Positions 24,258-33,966 are shown, numbered from the stretch's first letter. The stretch is DNA of 64,000 nucleotides from JACKIC01 sp964543795 (GCA_964543795.1 CAZIZN010000023.1:1-64000), one strand, 5' to 3'. The notes: a model not told the origin generated them from the sequence alone. Numbers and translations: made by a program.

Positions 24258-25277
24258 ATGCCGCTCGCGCGCATGGCATCGCTCGACCACTCCGCCCTCC
24301 TCGCGCGGTTGCGCTCGCTGCAGGCCGAACTCCGCGACGCGCTGCGTGCCCACATGCAGGCCCAGGAGCCCGCCGTGCTCGCGCGCACGGTCCGCGACGA
24401 CGCCGGTGACACGATCTTCGGCATCGACGCGCACGTGGAGGACCTCCTGCTCGCGCGACTGCACGAGTGGGGACGCACGCAGCACTTCGTCGCCGTCGCG
24501 GAGGGACTCGATCCCACCGGGCTCACGTTCGGCAGGCCAGGCCTCGGCGGCCCGCCGTTCCGCCTGCTGATCGATCCGATCGACGGCACGCGGGGCCTGA
24601 TGTTCGACAAACGTTCCGCGTGGTGCCTCATGGGCCTCGCGGACGACCGCGGTCCGGCGACACGCCTCTCCGACATCGAACTCGCGGTGATGACCGAGCT
24701 GCCGACGACGCGGCAGGCGACGAGCGACGTGCTCTGGGCGATCCGGGGCCAGGGGGCGCACGGCGAACGGCAGCACCTCGTCGCCGGCAGCACGCACCCG
24801 CTGCAGCTCGTGCCGAGTCGCGCGACGACGCTGCGCCACGGCTTCGCGACGGTGAGCAACTTCTTCCAGGGCGGCAAGGAGCTGCTCGCGCGCCTCGAGG
24901 AGGCGATCCTGCGCCGCGCGCTGGGCGGCTGGAACCCCGAGAAGGCCGAGGTCTACACCGACCAGTACATCTGCTCCGGAGGCCAGCTCGCCGAACTGGC
25001 GCTCGGGCGCGATCGCTTCGTGCTCGACGTGCGGCCGCTCGCGCACCGCGCGCTCGGCTTTGCGTCCTCGCTCGCGTGCCGGCCCTACGACATCGTCACG
25101 ATGCGGATCGCGCAGGACGCAGGTTGCGTGGTCTGCGATCCGTTCGGCGAGCCGCTCGATGCGCCGCTCGACACGACCACGAACGTCGCCTTCGCCGGCT
25201 ACGCGAATCGCCGCCTCGCCGACATGCTGATCCCGATCGTCGCCGAGGAAGTGCAGCGCCATCTCGGCGGGCGCTGA
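24258..25277 (+). CDS. Inositol-monophosphatase-family phosphatase
   Basis: A 339-residue metal-dependent phosphatase of the IMPase/FBPase/CysQ superfamily. The metal-binding signature DPIDGTRGLMF (106-116) is intact, and the C-terminal motif appears as RPYDIVTMRIAQDAG, where family members normally have WDxAAGxLILxEAGG. N-terminal acidic residues (DDAGDTIFGIDAHVE) supply further ligands. The protein is longer than classic IMPases (about 260 residues), with an insertion between the two motifs. The substrate could be a sugar phosphate, inositol phosphate or PAP; the sequence alone does not decide. The start is ATG 24258 or ATG 24273. Confidence 0.82.
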   Translation: MPLARMASLDHSALLARLRSLQAELRDALRAHMQAQEPAVLARTVRDDAGDTIFGIDAHVEDLLLARLHEWGRTQHFVAVAEGLDPTGLTFGRPGLGGPPFRLLIDPIDGTRGLMFDKRSAWCLMGLADDRGPATRLSDIELAVMTELPTTRQATSDVLWAIRGQGAHGERQHLVAGSTHPLQLVPSRATTLRHGFATVSNFFQGGKELLARLEEAILRRALGGWNPEKAEVYTDQYICSGGQLAELALGRDRFVLDVRPLAHRALGFASSLACRPYDIVTMRIAQDAGCVVCDPFGEPLDAPLDTTTNVAFAGYANRRLADMLIPIVAEEVQRHLGGR

Positions 25278-26033
25278 TCAACGGCGCGGCAGCACGAACT
25301 CGGCGTCGCGGGTCTCGCCTTCGGCCAGGTACACCGTCTCGCCCGCAAGGACCGTGTCGCGAGCCCCGTTCTGCAGCAGTACGCGGTGCGGCCCCGGCGA
25401 GAGGCCTTGGAGCGCGAACCGGCCGTTCGGCTCGACGGGCGCGCGCCGTGTGATCCCGCCGGCGTCGATGCACACCACGCTCAGATCCTCCGCCGACGCG
25501 CGCGTCTCGACCACACCACGCAGCGCGGCCGGGTGCGGCAGGCGAAGTCGCAGCGGCTCCGCCGCGGCGCACGCGTCGAGCAGCACCGGACCGTGCACCA
25601 GCGTCGGCCGCAGCGGACTCTCGACGACGAGCCGGTAGAAGCCGCGCGGCAGCACAGGCAGCGCGAACGCACCGTCGGCCCCGATCTCGGCACCTTCGCC
25701 GTCGTCGCAGCCGACTGCGAGCACGCTCACGAAGCCGGTCGGAACGGGGTCACCGGCAGCGTCGACGACGACACCGCGCACCGCGACACCGCCGTCGTCC
25801 GCGGCGGCGGTCGCCGCCGCCGCTGCGGGCTCGGCGTCTGCGACCAGTTCCCGCGGCGCGATCGGTACCTCGCCCGCGTGCGAACCGACCGCAGGAGCAG
25901 CCGCTGGGACGGAGTCCCGCGGCGCCACGGGCGACGGTTCACCCGCCTGCGGCGCGCGCAGCAGCGCGAGAGCCGCGGCGACGATCAGCCCCGCGACTCC
26001 CGCGATCCGCAGCACTACGGACGACCGGCTCAC
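25278..26033 (-). CDS. Membrane-anchored carboxypeptidase-regulatory-like protein
   Basis: A 251-residue protein starting at GTG 26033, overlapping the PhoX stop as GTGA. Residues about 8-27 form a membrane anchor (VLRIAGVAGLIVAAALALL), followed by a proline- and alanine-rich linker. Two beta-sandwich carboxypeptidase-regulatory-like units come next (VRGVVVDAAGDPVPTGFVSV, with GADGAFALPVLPRGFYRLVV, then a second with GRFALQGLSPGPHRVLL). Such domains are structural or adhesion modules on the outer side of the membrane. Coupling to the phosphatase suggests related cell-surface use. Confidence 0.7.
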   Translation of the reverse strand: MSRSSVVLRIAGVAGLIVAAALALLRAPQAGEPSPVAPRDSVPAAAPAVGSHAGEVPIAPRELVADAEPAAAAATAAADDGGVAVRGVVVDAAGDPVPTGFVSVLAVGCDDGEGAEIGADGAFALPVLPRGFYRLVVESPLRPTLVHGPVLLDACAAAEPLRLRLPHPAALRGVVETRASAEDLSVVCIDAGGITRRAPVEPNGRFALQGLSPGPHRVLLQNGARDTVLAGETVYLAEGETRDAEFVLPRR

Positions 26034-27991
26034 GAACCGATCGTGCCCCCGTCGTTCTTGGTGATCACGACGGTCGCCGGGCGCGGACGCCGGCCGCCGC
26101 CGTAGGGCCAGCTGCTGACCGTCGACGGGTTCGCCGTGCTCGGCGCGCCGAACTGGGTGTTCCAGAACGACGTCGACTCGCCCGGGTGCTGCACGTTGAC
26201 GAACATCGTCTTGCGATCGGGCGTCGTCACGACGCCGGTGATCTCGCAGCCGCGCGGACCGGTCAGGAACCGGCGCAGGTCGCCGGTGGCCGTGTCGCAC
26301 GCCAGCATCATGTTGTTGCCGATGCCGTCGTAGCCGCGGTCGGCGCGGTTCTGCGAGCTGTTGCTGATGTCGGTCTGGATCCACAGGATGCCGGCCGAGT
26401 CGACCCAGCAGCCGTCGGGCGAGCCGAACAGCGACTGCGTCGCCGGCACCGACGGATCGTAGGCCGGATCGCCGGCGAGCAGGTAGACGTCCCACTCGAA
26501 CTGAAGCCGCGTGTGATCCCCGTTGGTCTCGCGGAAGCGCACGATGTGGCCGTACGGGTTCGGATCGCGGTTGCTGTTGACCGCCGCGTTGTTGCCGCTG
26601 CCGTTGGTCAGCGTGACGAACACGTCGTGGGTGCGTTCGTTGACGGCGACCCACTCCGGCCGGTGCAGGCGCGTCGCGCCGACGGCGTCCGCGGCCATGC
26701 GCGTGCGGATCAGCACGTCGGCCTGGTCGACCCAGCCGTTCGCGGTCGTGAGCGCGCCCTGGCCGAAGACCAGTGGCAGCCACTGCCCGGTGCCGTTGGC
26801 GTCGAACTTCGCGACGTAGAGCGTGCCGTGGTCGAGCGGGCTCTCGCAGCGCGCGATGTGCCGGCGCCAGTTGCGCTCGCCGACGAACTTGTAGAGGTAG
26901 TCGCCGTTCTCGTCGTCGCCCGAGTAGACGACCACGCGGCCGCGCGACTCGGTGCACCAGGCGCCCTCGTGCTTGATGCGGCCCAGCGCCGTGCGCTTGA
27001 CCGGCGTCGAGTTCGGGCGGGTCGGGTCGATCTCGACGATCCAGCCGAAGTGGTTCAGCTCGTTGCGATTCTGCGCGAGGTCGAAGCGCGGTTCGGCGCG
27101 GTGCCAGTTGTAGCCGAAGCCGGTGCGCGAGACGCCGTAGCGGGCCTCGAGCGGCGTCGGCGTCCAGGTCGTGTCCTCGGTGCCGAAGTAGCCGTTCCAG
27201 TTCTCCTCGCAGGCGAGGTAGGTGCCCCACGGCGTGTGACCGTGGCCGCAGTTGTTGAGCGTGCCGAGCGGACGCGGCGTGATCGACGACTGCAGCATGG
27301 GGTGGTTCGCGCGCACCGGGCCCGAGAAGTCCATCGGGGTCGTGCCCGTGATGCGGCGGTTCCACGGCGAGCCGACGACGTGCTGCCAGGCGTTGCCCTG
27401 CTTCTGCAGTTCGACGACCGTCACGCCGTGGCCGGCGAGCGCCTTGGCGACCTTCTCGCGACCTGCGGCGTCGTTCGTGATCGCCGAGCCCTGCGCCGCC
27501 GAGTAGATCTGGTTGGCGTCGGTGTACTCGTGGTTGAGCACGAGCAGGCCGCGGCGGTTCTGCTGCGGTCCGTGACCGAGCGGGAAGAAGTGCATGCCGT
27601 CGTGGTTGAAGCCGACCTGCCGCTCCTGGTCGGCGGCGCTGTTCGACGCGTCCTCCTGGAACGGCGCGCTGTTCGCGAACAGCGGCGCACCCCAGGGCAG
27701 CAGCACCGTGGCCGTGTAGCCTGGCGGCACCAGGAAGGAGTCCGCGGTGCTCGGCGGCACTTCGGTGAAGCCGAGGCCGCGGCAGGCGGCGCTCGTCGCG
27801 GCCGCCTGCACTTGCGCGGTGGCCGTGCCGGCCGCGGCGCCGACCGCGCCGACGCTGAGGAAGCGCGCGGCCGCGAGGCCGAGCGCGCCGCCGAGCACCT
27901 GGCGGCGCGTCGCGATCAGGTCGGTGAGGTGCGGGTTGGTCGTCGGGTTCGAACCGTTCGGGTTCTCGTCGCGGAGGATTTCGGATTGCAT
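26030..27991 (-). CDS. PhoX-family (DUF839) phosphatase, Tat-exported
   Basis: A 653-residue protein starting at ATG 27991. A twin-arginine signal (TRRQVLGGALGLAAARFLS) directs folded export. The body shows the PhoX/DUF839 features: FNHDGMHFFPLG, GLLVLNHEYTD, NNCGHGHTPWGTYLACEENW, FGWIVEIDP, VVYSGDDENGDYLYKFV and RPEWVAVNE. PhoX enzymes are calcium- and iron-dependent alkaline phosphatases that release phosphate from esters outside the cytoplasm. The length agrees with the family. The next gene is translationally coupled. Phosphate-starvation control is likely for the family, but I did not locate a Pho box. Confidence 0.88.
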   Translation of the reverse strand: MQSEILRDENPNGSNPTTNPHLTDLIATRRQVLGGALGLAAARFLSVGAVGAAAGTATAQVQAAATSAACRGLGFTEVPPSTADSFLVPPGYTATVLLPWGAPLFANSAPFQEDASNSAADQERQVGFNHDGMHFFPLGHGPQQNRRGLLVLNHEYTDANQIYSAAQGSAITNDAAGREKVAKALAGHGVTVVELQKQGNAWQHVVGSPWNRRITGTTPMDFSGPVRANHPMLQSSITPRPLGTLNNCGHGHTPWGTYLACEENWNGYFGTEDTTWTPTPLEARYGVSRTGFGYNWHRAEPRFDLAQNRNELNHFGWIVEIDPTRPNSTPVKRTALGRIKHEGAWCTESRGRVVVYSGDDENGDYLYKFVGERNWRRHIARCESPLDHGTLYVAKFDANGTGQWLPLVFGQGALTTANGWVDQADVLIRTRMAADAVGATRLHRPEWVAVNERTHDVFVTLTNGSGNNAAVNSNRDPNPYGHIVRFRETNGDHTRLQFEWDVYLLAGDPAYDPSVPATQSLFGSPDGCWVDSAGILWIQTDISNSSQNRADRGYDGIGNNMMLACDTATGDLRRFLTGPRGCEITGVVTTPDRKTMFVNVQHPGESTSFWNTQFGAPSTANPSTVSSWPYGGGRRPRPATVVITKNDGGTIGS

Positions 27992-28132
27992 CGGGTGATC
28001 TCTCACGGGGGGGCATGACGGAGGGCTCGTGCCCTCACGGGCTGGGAACCTCACCGCCCGTCCGCGAGAACCGGGTCAACCGCGCATGAAGATTCGTTCG
28101 TGAAGATCCGCCGCGACGGCGCGCGTTTCGTC

Positions 28133-28759
28133 TCAGGCGCGCGACCAGCCGTCGACCTGCACGATGCGGTCCTCCTCGGCGATCCACGCCGAGAGCTTGC
28201 CGCCGTAGACGCAGCCGGTGTCGAGACCGACGCACTGCGGTCGCACCACGAGCCCGCGCCGCGCCCAGTGCCCGAACACGACGCGCTTCTCGCCGCGATA
28301 GAAGTCGTCCCAGGGCCGGTACGGCGGTCCCGGCGGGGGCCAATCCGACGGCGGCTGCGCGCCGTCGGCATCGCAGTAGCGCACGTTCACCGCGTAGTTG
28401 CGGTCGACATCGTCGAGGTTCGCGAGGCGGGCTTCGTCCCAGTGCGGGTGCAGCCCCGCGTGCACGAGGATCACGTCGTCGAACACCCGCACGATCGGCT
28501 GTGCTCGGAGCCACTCGCGCCGCCGCGGCTCCTTTTCCTTGTCCTTCGCGAGCCAGTGCAGGTCGTGGTTGCCGAGCACCGGTTCGGCGCCGAGGCGCAT
28601 CAGCAGGTCGAGCGTGCCCGGCGAGTCCGGCCCCTTGTTGACGAGGTCACCGACCGGCAGCAGGCGGTCGCGGCCCGGTTCGAAGCGCAACGCCGCGAGC
28701 AGCCGTTCGAGCGGCTCGCGACAACCCTGGATGTCGCCGACGAAGATGCGCCGCGTCAC
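28133..28759 (-). CDS. ApaH-like symmetrical diadenosine-tetraphosphatase / metallophosphatase
   Basis: A 208-residue protein starting at GTG 28759, overlapping the carboxypeptidase stop as GTGA. The calcineurin-like metallophosphatase motifs are complete: FVGDIQGC, VGDLVNKGPDS, LGNHDLHW, HAGLHP and FGHWA, ending with the ApaH-type GLDTGCVYGGKLSAW. ApaH hydrolyses Ap4A to two ADP and can remove Np4 caps from RNA. The protein is shorter than E. coli ApaH (about 280), as in many non-proteobacterial relatives. Coupling to an exported protease is odd functionally but typical for this genome's operons. Confidence 0.82.
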   Translation of the reverse strand: MTRRIFVGDIQGCREPLERLLAALRFEPGRDRLLPVGDLVNKGPDSPGTLDLLMRLGAEPVLGNHDLHWLAKDKEKEPRRREWLRAQPIVRVFDDVILVHAGLHPHWDEARLANLDDVDRNYAVNVRYCDADGAQPPSDWPPPGPPYRPWDDFYRGEKRVVFGHWARRGLVVRPQCVGLDTGCVYGGKLSAWIAEEDRIVQVDGWSRA

Positions 28760-30627
28760 GGGATCGGCGTCACGGCGATCGGCTGGCTCCAGGTGCGGAT
28801 GCCGTAGTGGTAGGCGGGGTCGAACGTGATGCCGGCGACGAACGTCGTGATGCCGACGAGCAGCGGTTCGTTCGGGATCGTCAGCACCGACTGGGCCTGC
28901 GCGTTCGCGTTCAGGGCGACCCACGTCGGCGCCAGGATCGGATTGCCGAACCACGCCGCCTCGAACAGGAAGTCGCCGTTGAGCGGCAGCACCCGCTGGC
29001 CGCCGAGGTCGATGCCCGGCGAGGTCCCGAGCGACCAGCCGAACAGCGCCGTGCGGCCCGCCGCGCCCGGACTCGTGTAGGTGAAGGTCACCTGGGTGCC
29101 GATCTGGCCGCTGCCGGTCCGGGCCAGCGTCGCCGCCTGGCCCGTCGGCTCGAGCACGACGTCGAGCGCGAGCGGCACGTCGTACTGGGTCACCTGCACG
29201 GCCACCGTGCGACTCGTGTGACCGGCCGCCGCGAACGTCACGTTCCACGACCCGATCGGCAGCCAGAGGCCGTAGCGGCCGTCGCGCACGCGACTCTTCG
29301 CGACTTCGCCCTGCAGCAGCACGTTCGGCGCATAGGTGATCGTCGCTTCGAGCGGCGCGTGGCCGGCGCTCGAGTGCACGTGGCCGCGCAGCGCCGGCCG
29401 CCACGTGGTCAGCGCGCGGCGGATGCCCGCCCAGACGCGCGTCTCCTCGGTCACCGCCGACGCGTAGGCCGGCTGGAACGAGGTCATCACCTCGGTCAGG
29501 AACGACAGCGTGCCGCCCGACGCCCAGTGGTCTTCCGGCGCCTCGCCCGAAGCCGACGGCGCGCGGCGCGCGTAGTTCATCGGTGCGGCGAGGTCGTCGC
29601 CGTAGCGGTCGATGAACGCCGCCATCGTCGGATGCACCGTCGCGCACGGTGCGTAGGTCGTGAGCACTTCCTGGCCGTAGCTGTGGAAGTCGAGGTAGAT
29701 CTCGGGCCGCAGCCGCGCGATCAGGTTGCGCATCACGACGGTCTCGGGCTCGCTGCCGGCCGACGGACCGCGGTAGGTGTCCGAGCTCGGCGACGTCGAC
29801 GCGCCGCACAGACCCCAGAGGAACGGATAGTTGCGGTTGAGGTCGACGCCGTAGGTCGTGCCGTTGTTGCGCCGGTTCTTGCGCCACAGGGAACTCACGT
29901 TCCAGACGTGGTTGACCCCGTCCGGATTGACCATCGGCACGAACCAGAGTTCGCAGCCGTTCACGAGCGCCTGGAGCTGCGGGTCGGTCGCGTAGCCGGC
30001 GAGGATGCGCTGCATCGCGCCGATCACCATCACCGGCGAGTTCAGTTCGCGCGCGTGGTGCTGGGCCGCCAGCACGATCGCCGGCTCGTCCTCTTCGGTC
30101 GCGACGTTGTCGCTGACCACGAGCGCGTAGATCGGCCGCCCCTGGTGCGTGAGCACGCCGCCCGGCAGTGCGCTGAGATCGACCTTGCGCGCGAGCGTCG
30201 GGTGCAGCGCCACCTCCGCGTCGATCGCCGCCTCGATCTCGGCGACCTCGTAGTAGGCGAGGTCGGGCATGTCCTCGCCGCCCGTGGCGATGGCCCGCTC
30301 GATCGCGATGTCGCGGAACGGCCGGCCGATGTCGACGAGTTGCGCCTTCGGTGCGATCGAGAGGAACGCCGCCAGCTCGTGGTCGTGCACGACCACTTCG
30401 AGCGGACCGCTGCCCTGCACGGCGCCGCCGCAGCAGGCACCGAGCACGTCGAAGTGCTGCTGCAGCAGCAGTCGCTGCCCGGGAGTCGGGCTGCGCAGGG
30501 CGTAGAGGTAGGACTCCGGCGGCAGCTGGGCGCTCGCAGTGGCGAGCAACGCAGCAGCGCTGGCGACGAAGGTGGGAAGGCGCATGGGAGAGAGGCGGAC
30601 GCTTGCGGGGCGGATGGCTTCGGGCAT
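28756..30627 (-). CDS. Secreted zinc carboxypeptidase (M14 family)
   Basis: A 623-residue exported protease. A hydrophobic signal (LPTFVASAAALLATASA) follows either ATG 30627, which has a GGCGGA-like site, or ATG 30585. The M14 zinc ligands are present: the H-x-x-E motif in AAQHHARELNSP and the distant histidine in IYLDFHSYGQE. The substrate motif GVDLNRNYPF and the catalytic glutamate in FLTEVMTSFQ complete the active site. A carboxypeptidase-regulatory-like unit (LRGHVHSSAGHAPLEATITY) and a further beta-rich C-terminal domain follow. It would remove C-terminal residues from peptides outside the cell. Confidence 0.88.
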   Translation of the reverse strand: MPEAIRPASVRLSPMRLPTFVASAAALLATASAQLPPESYLYALRSPTPGQRLLLQQHFDVLGACCGGAVQGSGPLEVVVHDHELAAFLSIAPKAQLVDIGRPFRDIAIERAIATGGEDMPDLAYYEVAEIEAAIDAEVALHPTLARKVDLSALPGGVLTHQGRPIYALVVSDNVATEEDEPAIVLAAQHHARELNSPVMVIGAMQRILAGYATDPQLQALVNGCELWFVPMVNPDGVNHVWNVSSLWRKNRRNNGTTYGVDLNRNYPFLWGLCGASTSPSSDTYRGPSAGSEPETVVMRNLIARLRPEIYLDFHSYGQEVLTTYAPCATVHPTMAAFIDRYGDDLAAPMNYARRAPSASGEAPEDHWASGGTLSFLTEVMTSFQPAYASAVTEETRVWAGIRRALTTWRPALRGHVHSSAGHAPLEATITYAPNVLLQGEVAKSRVRDGRYGLWLPIGSWNVTFAAAGHTSRTVAVQVTQYDVPLALDVVLEPTGQAATLARTGSGQIGTQVTFTYTSPGAAGRTALFGWSLGTSPGIDLGGQRVLPLNGDFLFEAAWFGNPILAPTWVALNANAQAQSVLTIPNEPLLVGITTFVAGITFDPAYHYGIRTWSQPIAVTPIP

Positions 30628-30690
30628 TGTTCCGCCAGTCCGCCTCGCCTCCCAGCCCCCAATCGTGAACCTCGTCACGGCAGTCCCGGC

Positions 30691-32250
30691 ATGAGCCGCC
30701 TCGCGCGCGCCGCCGGCTCGATCTCGGCGTTCACCCTGCTGTCGCGCATCCTGGGGCTCTATCGCGACCGTCTCATGGCGCAGGCGCTGGGTGCGGGCTG
30801 GGTCCAGGGCACGTTCCTGCTGGCCTGGACGCTGCCGAACCTGATGCGCCGTCTGCTCGGCGAGGGCGCCCTGTCGGCGTCGTTCGTGCCGGCGTACGCC
30901 GCGGCGAAGAAGCGCGGCCAGCACGACGTCGCCGAAGAACTGCTCGGGCAGGTGCTCGGCACCGTCACGACGCTGCTGGCACCGGTCTGCGCGGCGGTCG
31001 CCCTCGCCAGCCTGCTGGTGCCCCCCGAGTGGCTGCCCGCGCCGTCGGAAGGCGGCCGCGGCGCGATGCGGCTGCTGCTGGCGCTCAACGCGATCCTGTT
31101 CCCCTACGCGTTGCCGGTCTGTGCGACGGCGATCCTGTCCGGCGCGATGAACACGCTCGCCAGGTTCGCGCTGCCCGCCGCCGTGCCCATCGTGCTCAAC
31201 GTGTTCTGGATCGCGGCCCTGCTGCTCGCCGCGCCACTCGGCTTCACGCTCGACACGGAGATCGCCACCTTCGCCGCGGGCTGCCTCGCGGTCGGCGGCG
31301 TGGCGCAACTGCTGCTCGTCGCCGTGCCGCTGTGGGCGATCGGCGAACTGCCGCGGCTGCGCCTGGGCCTGCCGCGCCGCGGCACGCCCGCGTTCGCCGT
31401 GTTCGCGGCGATGGGCCCGACCGTGCTCGGCATGTCGCTGAACCAGATCAGCAGCCTGCTCGACCAACTGATGGCCTACGCGATCATCGCGCCCGGCGCC
31501 GTCACCTACGTCTACCTGGCGAACCGGCTGCTGCTGTTCCCCCACGCGTTGACGGCGATGGCCGTGGCCGTGGCCGTGTTCCCGCGGCTGGCCGCCGACG
31601 CCACCGAGGACGACCGCTCCGTGCTGCGCTCCACCCTGGACCGCGCCGCCGCCGCGACGATCTTCGTGACGCTGCCCGCCGCGGCCGGGCTGATCGTGCT
31701 CGGTGACGACGTCGTGCGCGTGCTGTTCCTCGGCGGCGAGTTCGTCGAGGCCGACGTGCTGCCGACGGTGCTGACGACGTCCTTCCTGGTCGCCGGCCTG
31801 CCGTTCCTCGGCCTCGCCCAGCTCTACGCGCGCGCCTTCTACGCCGTCGGGGACATGCGCACGCCGCCGCGCATCGCCGTGCGGCTCGTGCTGGCGAACG
31901 CGGCGCTCAACGTCGTGCTGCTCGCGACCACGGACCTCGGCACGGCGGGTCTCGCGCTCGCCAGCAGCCTGTCGTCGTTGGCCAACGCCGCGCTGCTCGG
32001 ACGCGCGTTCCGAAGGCACGCGCCCGCTTCGGCGCAGCCAGGCGGGGCCTGGGTCCGCGCGACGGTCTCGACCGGCGCGATGTGCGCGACGCTGCCGCTG
32101 CTGCGGTTCGCCGCCGACGACGCCTCGCTCGCCACCCGCGCCCTCGGCAACATCGCCGCGCCGATCGCCGGCGGCATGGCCGTCTACTTCGTCTGCCAGC
32201 TGCTGCTGCGTTCGCCCGAGCTCGCGTTCCTGCGGCGGCGGCCCCGTTAG
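30691..32250 (+). CDS. murJ: Lipid II flippase MurJ (MviN)
   Basis: A 519-residue polytopic protein with about 14 transmembrane helices, the usual MurJ size. The N-terminal pattern SAFTLLSRILGLYRDRLMAQ and LPNLMRRLLGEGALSASFVP is diagnostic of the MviN/MurJ family. MurJ moves the peptidoglycan precursor lipid II across the inner membrane. Its presence supports peptidoglycan synthesis in this organism, now accepted for planctomycetes. It is a stand-alone plus-strand gene, divergent from the carboxypeptidase operon, with 63 bases between the two starts. Confidence 0.93.
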   Translation: MSRLARAAGSISAFTLLSRILGLYRDRLMAQALGAGWVQGTFLLAWTLPNLMRRLLGEGALSASFVPAYAAAKKRGQHDVAEELLGQVLGTVTTLLAPVCAAVALASLLVPPEWLPAPSEGGRGAMRLLLALNAILFPYALPVCATAILSGAMNTLARFALPAAVPIVLNVFWIAALLLAAPLGFTLDTEIATFAAGCLAVGGVAQLLLVAVPLWAIGELPRLRLGLPRRGTPAFAVFAAMGPTVLGMSLNQISSLLDQLMAYAIIAPGAVTYVYLANRLLLFPHALTAMAVAVAVFPRLAADATEDDRSVLRSTLDRAAAATIFVTLPAAAGLIVLGDDVVRVLFLGGEFVEADVLPTVLTTSFLVAGLPFLGLAQLYARAFYAVGDMRTPPRIAVRLVLANAALNVVLLATTDLGTAGLALASSLSSLANAALLGRAFRRHAPASAQPGGAWVRATVSTGAMCATLPLLRFAADDASLATRALGNIAAPIAGGMAVYFVCQLLLRSPELAFLRRRPR

Positions 32251-32263
32251 CGCCCTCGAGGAC

Positions 32264-32755
32264 TCACTCGACCCGCTCGAACTCGAGGTAGCTGCGGTCG
32301 TCCTGATGGATGCGCAGGAGCCCGCGCGCCACCTCGACGCGGCGCACGGCGCGTTCGCCGGCCTTCTCCAGGTGCACGTCGCCGCCCTCGTCGGTGTAGA
32401 AGCCCAGTTTCACATCGGTCTGCATCATGGTGTCCTTCTGCTGCCACGAGCGCACGCCGGCGCGCAGGAGCGGCACGTCGGGATCGCGCCCCGGGGCGGC
32501 GAGGCAGAGGAACATGTGGCGCCGCGTCACCGCGACGTAGCCCTTGCCGGTGCGGTCCACGACCTCCTCGCCGGACACGACGCGACGGCGCAGTTCGTAG
32601 ACGCCTTCGTAGATCTGCCGCGGCGCGTTCTGCGGTTCGACTCGGGCCGGCACCGGTTCGGGACCGCGCGGGCGCGGGACGGGATCCTGCGCGAACGGAC
32701 GCGGCAGCAGCCACGCCAGTGCGCACAGAGCGGCGGTTGCGATGGTTCGTCTCAT
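32264..32755 (-). CDS. Exported protein of unknown function
   Basis: A 163-residue protein with a signal peptide (TIATAALCALAWLLPRPFA), a proline-rich spacer and a beta-rich domain (YEGVYELRRRVVSGEEVVDR, then RHMFLCLAAPGRDPDVPLLR, VKLGFYTDEGGDVHL and YLEFERVE). No family is recognised; the fold might be lipocalin-like. The start ATG overlaps the upstream gene's stop as ATGA, so it is the second gene of a two-gene operon with an anchored carboxypeptidase-regulatory-like protein. Confidence 0.6.
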   Translation of the reverse strand: MRRTIATAALCALAWLLPRPFAQDPVPRPRGPEPVPARVEPQNAPRQIYEGVYELRRRVVSGEEVVDRTGKGYVAVTRRHMFLCLAAPGRDPDVPLLRAGVRSWQQKDTMMQTDVKLGFYTDEGGDVHLEKAGERAVRRVEVARGLLRIHQDDRSYLEFERVE

Positions 32756-33966
32756 GGCACTTCGATCACGATTCCGGTCCGCGTCTCGCCGGCGACGAGC
32801 GTCGCCGCGGTGCGGCCGCGGCGGACGATGGCCCGCCGGTTCTTGGGCTGGTACGTGTACTGCGCGACGACCTCGACGCTGCCGGGCACGACCTGGCGCA
32901 GCTCGAACGTGCCGTCGCCCCCCGCTCGGATCGCCGCCCCGTCGCCGCACCACACGTGGGCACCCGCCAGCGGGTGGCGCGAAACCGCGTCGACGACGAG
33001 GCCGCGCACGGTGCCGCCGCGCACGACTTCGACGGTCGTGTCGTGGCCGAATCGGGCCGGCGGCGGCGTGTACGCGAACTCGTCGGGCAGACCGACGAGC
33101 AGCAGCCGCGGCTCGACGTCGGCGGGCACGTGCCGCAGCTCGAAGCCGCCGGTGGCGTCGGGCCGCGCCTGCACGCCCGGCAGGCCCCGCGCGAGCACCA
33201 ACAGGTCCTCGGGGCGCAACCCCGGGGGGAAGACCAGCCGACCGCGACGCACGGGCGACGGTTCGAGCCGGATCGTCGGACCACCCTCCTCCAGCGCCTT
33301 TCTATCGACGGCGACGTGCAGGATCGAATGGGTGGGGCCGAGCACACGCAGCGCCACGGTGCCGCTGCCGGCGGCGATGCCCTCGAGTTCGAAGCTGCCG
33401 TCGTCCCCGGTCGTCGCGTTGCCGAGCGGCACGCCGTGTTCGCCGCCGCCCATCGCGATCACCTCGGCGCCGACGACCGGAACGAGCCCCGACCGCCAAC
33501 CGAGCCACCAGAAGCGTCGCCGCTCGACGACGCGCCCGAACAACGCCACCGGCTGCTCCAGCGCGATCGTCACCGGCTTGCCGCTCTCGACGAACACCAT
33601 GCCCGCGCCGACGCCGGGACCGGCGTAGCGCACGACGGCGCGCCCCGGCACGAGGTCCTGGCCGACGGTGAGCTTCGCGGCGACCGGCAAGCGCGCGGTG
33701 CCGAGCGGCGGCGGCGGCGAAGGCGTCGTGAACGCGAGCTGGTCGGGGAAGAACGTGAGTTCGAGCTCGGGAACCGTTCCACCGGCGAGGTGCACGGCGT
33801 CGAACGTCGTGAGACTCCGACGCCATGCGTCCCAACCGCGGAAGGCGCCGAAGGCCAGCAGACCGGCGATCAGCACCCAGAGGACGGGCGGGACGCGGCG
33901 CGGCACCGGACCGGGCTCGCGGCGGCGGCGGCGGACGCGGACCGGCGTTGGCGCGGCGGAGGACAC
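32752..33966 (-). CDS. Membrane-anchored carboxypeptidase-regulatory-like protein
   Basis: A 404-residue protein: a basic N-terminus (RVRRRRREPGPVPRR), one membrane helix (VLWVLIAGLLAFGAF), then a periplasmic part with several beta-sandwich regulatory-like units. Recognisable repeats are GDDGSFELEGIAAGSGTVAL, ATGGFELRHVPADVEPRLLL and VRGLVVDAVSRHPLAGAHVW with GDGTFELRQVVPGSVEVVA. These units usually strengthen or display surface structures and have no enzymatic role. It is the first gene of an operon, followed by a small exported protein. Confidence 0.7.
   Translation of the reverse strand: MSSAAPTPVRVRRRRREPGPVPRRVPPVLWVLIAGLLAFGAFRGWDAWRRSLTTFDAVHLAGGTVPELELTFFPDQLAFTTPSPPPPLGTARLPVAAKLTVGQDLVPGRAVVRYAGPGVGAGMVFVESGKPVTIALEQPVALFGRVVERRRFWWLGWRSGLVPVVGAEVIAMGGGEHGVPLGNATTGDDGSFELEGIAAGSGTVALRVLGPTHSILHVAVDRKALEEGGPTIRLEPSPVRRGRLVFPPGLRPEDLLVLARGLPGVQARPDATGGFELRHVPADVEPRLLLVGLPDEFAYTPPPARFGHDTTVEVVRGGTVRGLVVDAVSRHPLAGAHVWCGDGAAIRAGGDGTFELRQVVPGSVEVVAQYTYQPKNRRAIVRRGRTAATLVAGETRTGIVIEVP

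Noticed and set aside
25278..28016. 912-codon minus-strand frame covering the phosphatase gene
   Set aside because: The upstream part is an arginine- and proline-rich shadow of the PhoX gene. Only the last 251 codons from GTG 26033 are real.
28756..32019. 1087-codon minus-strand frame reaching into murJ
   Set aside because: The part beyond 30627 is a glutamine-, arginine- and histidine-rich antisense shadow of murJ; the carboxypeptidase begins with a signal peptide at or after 30627.
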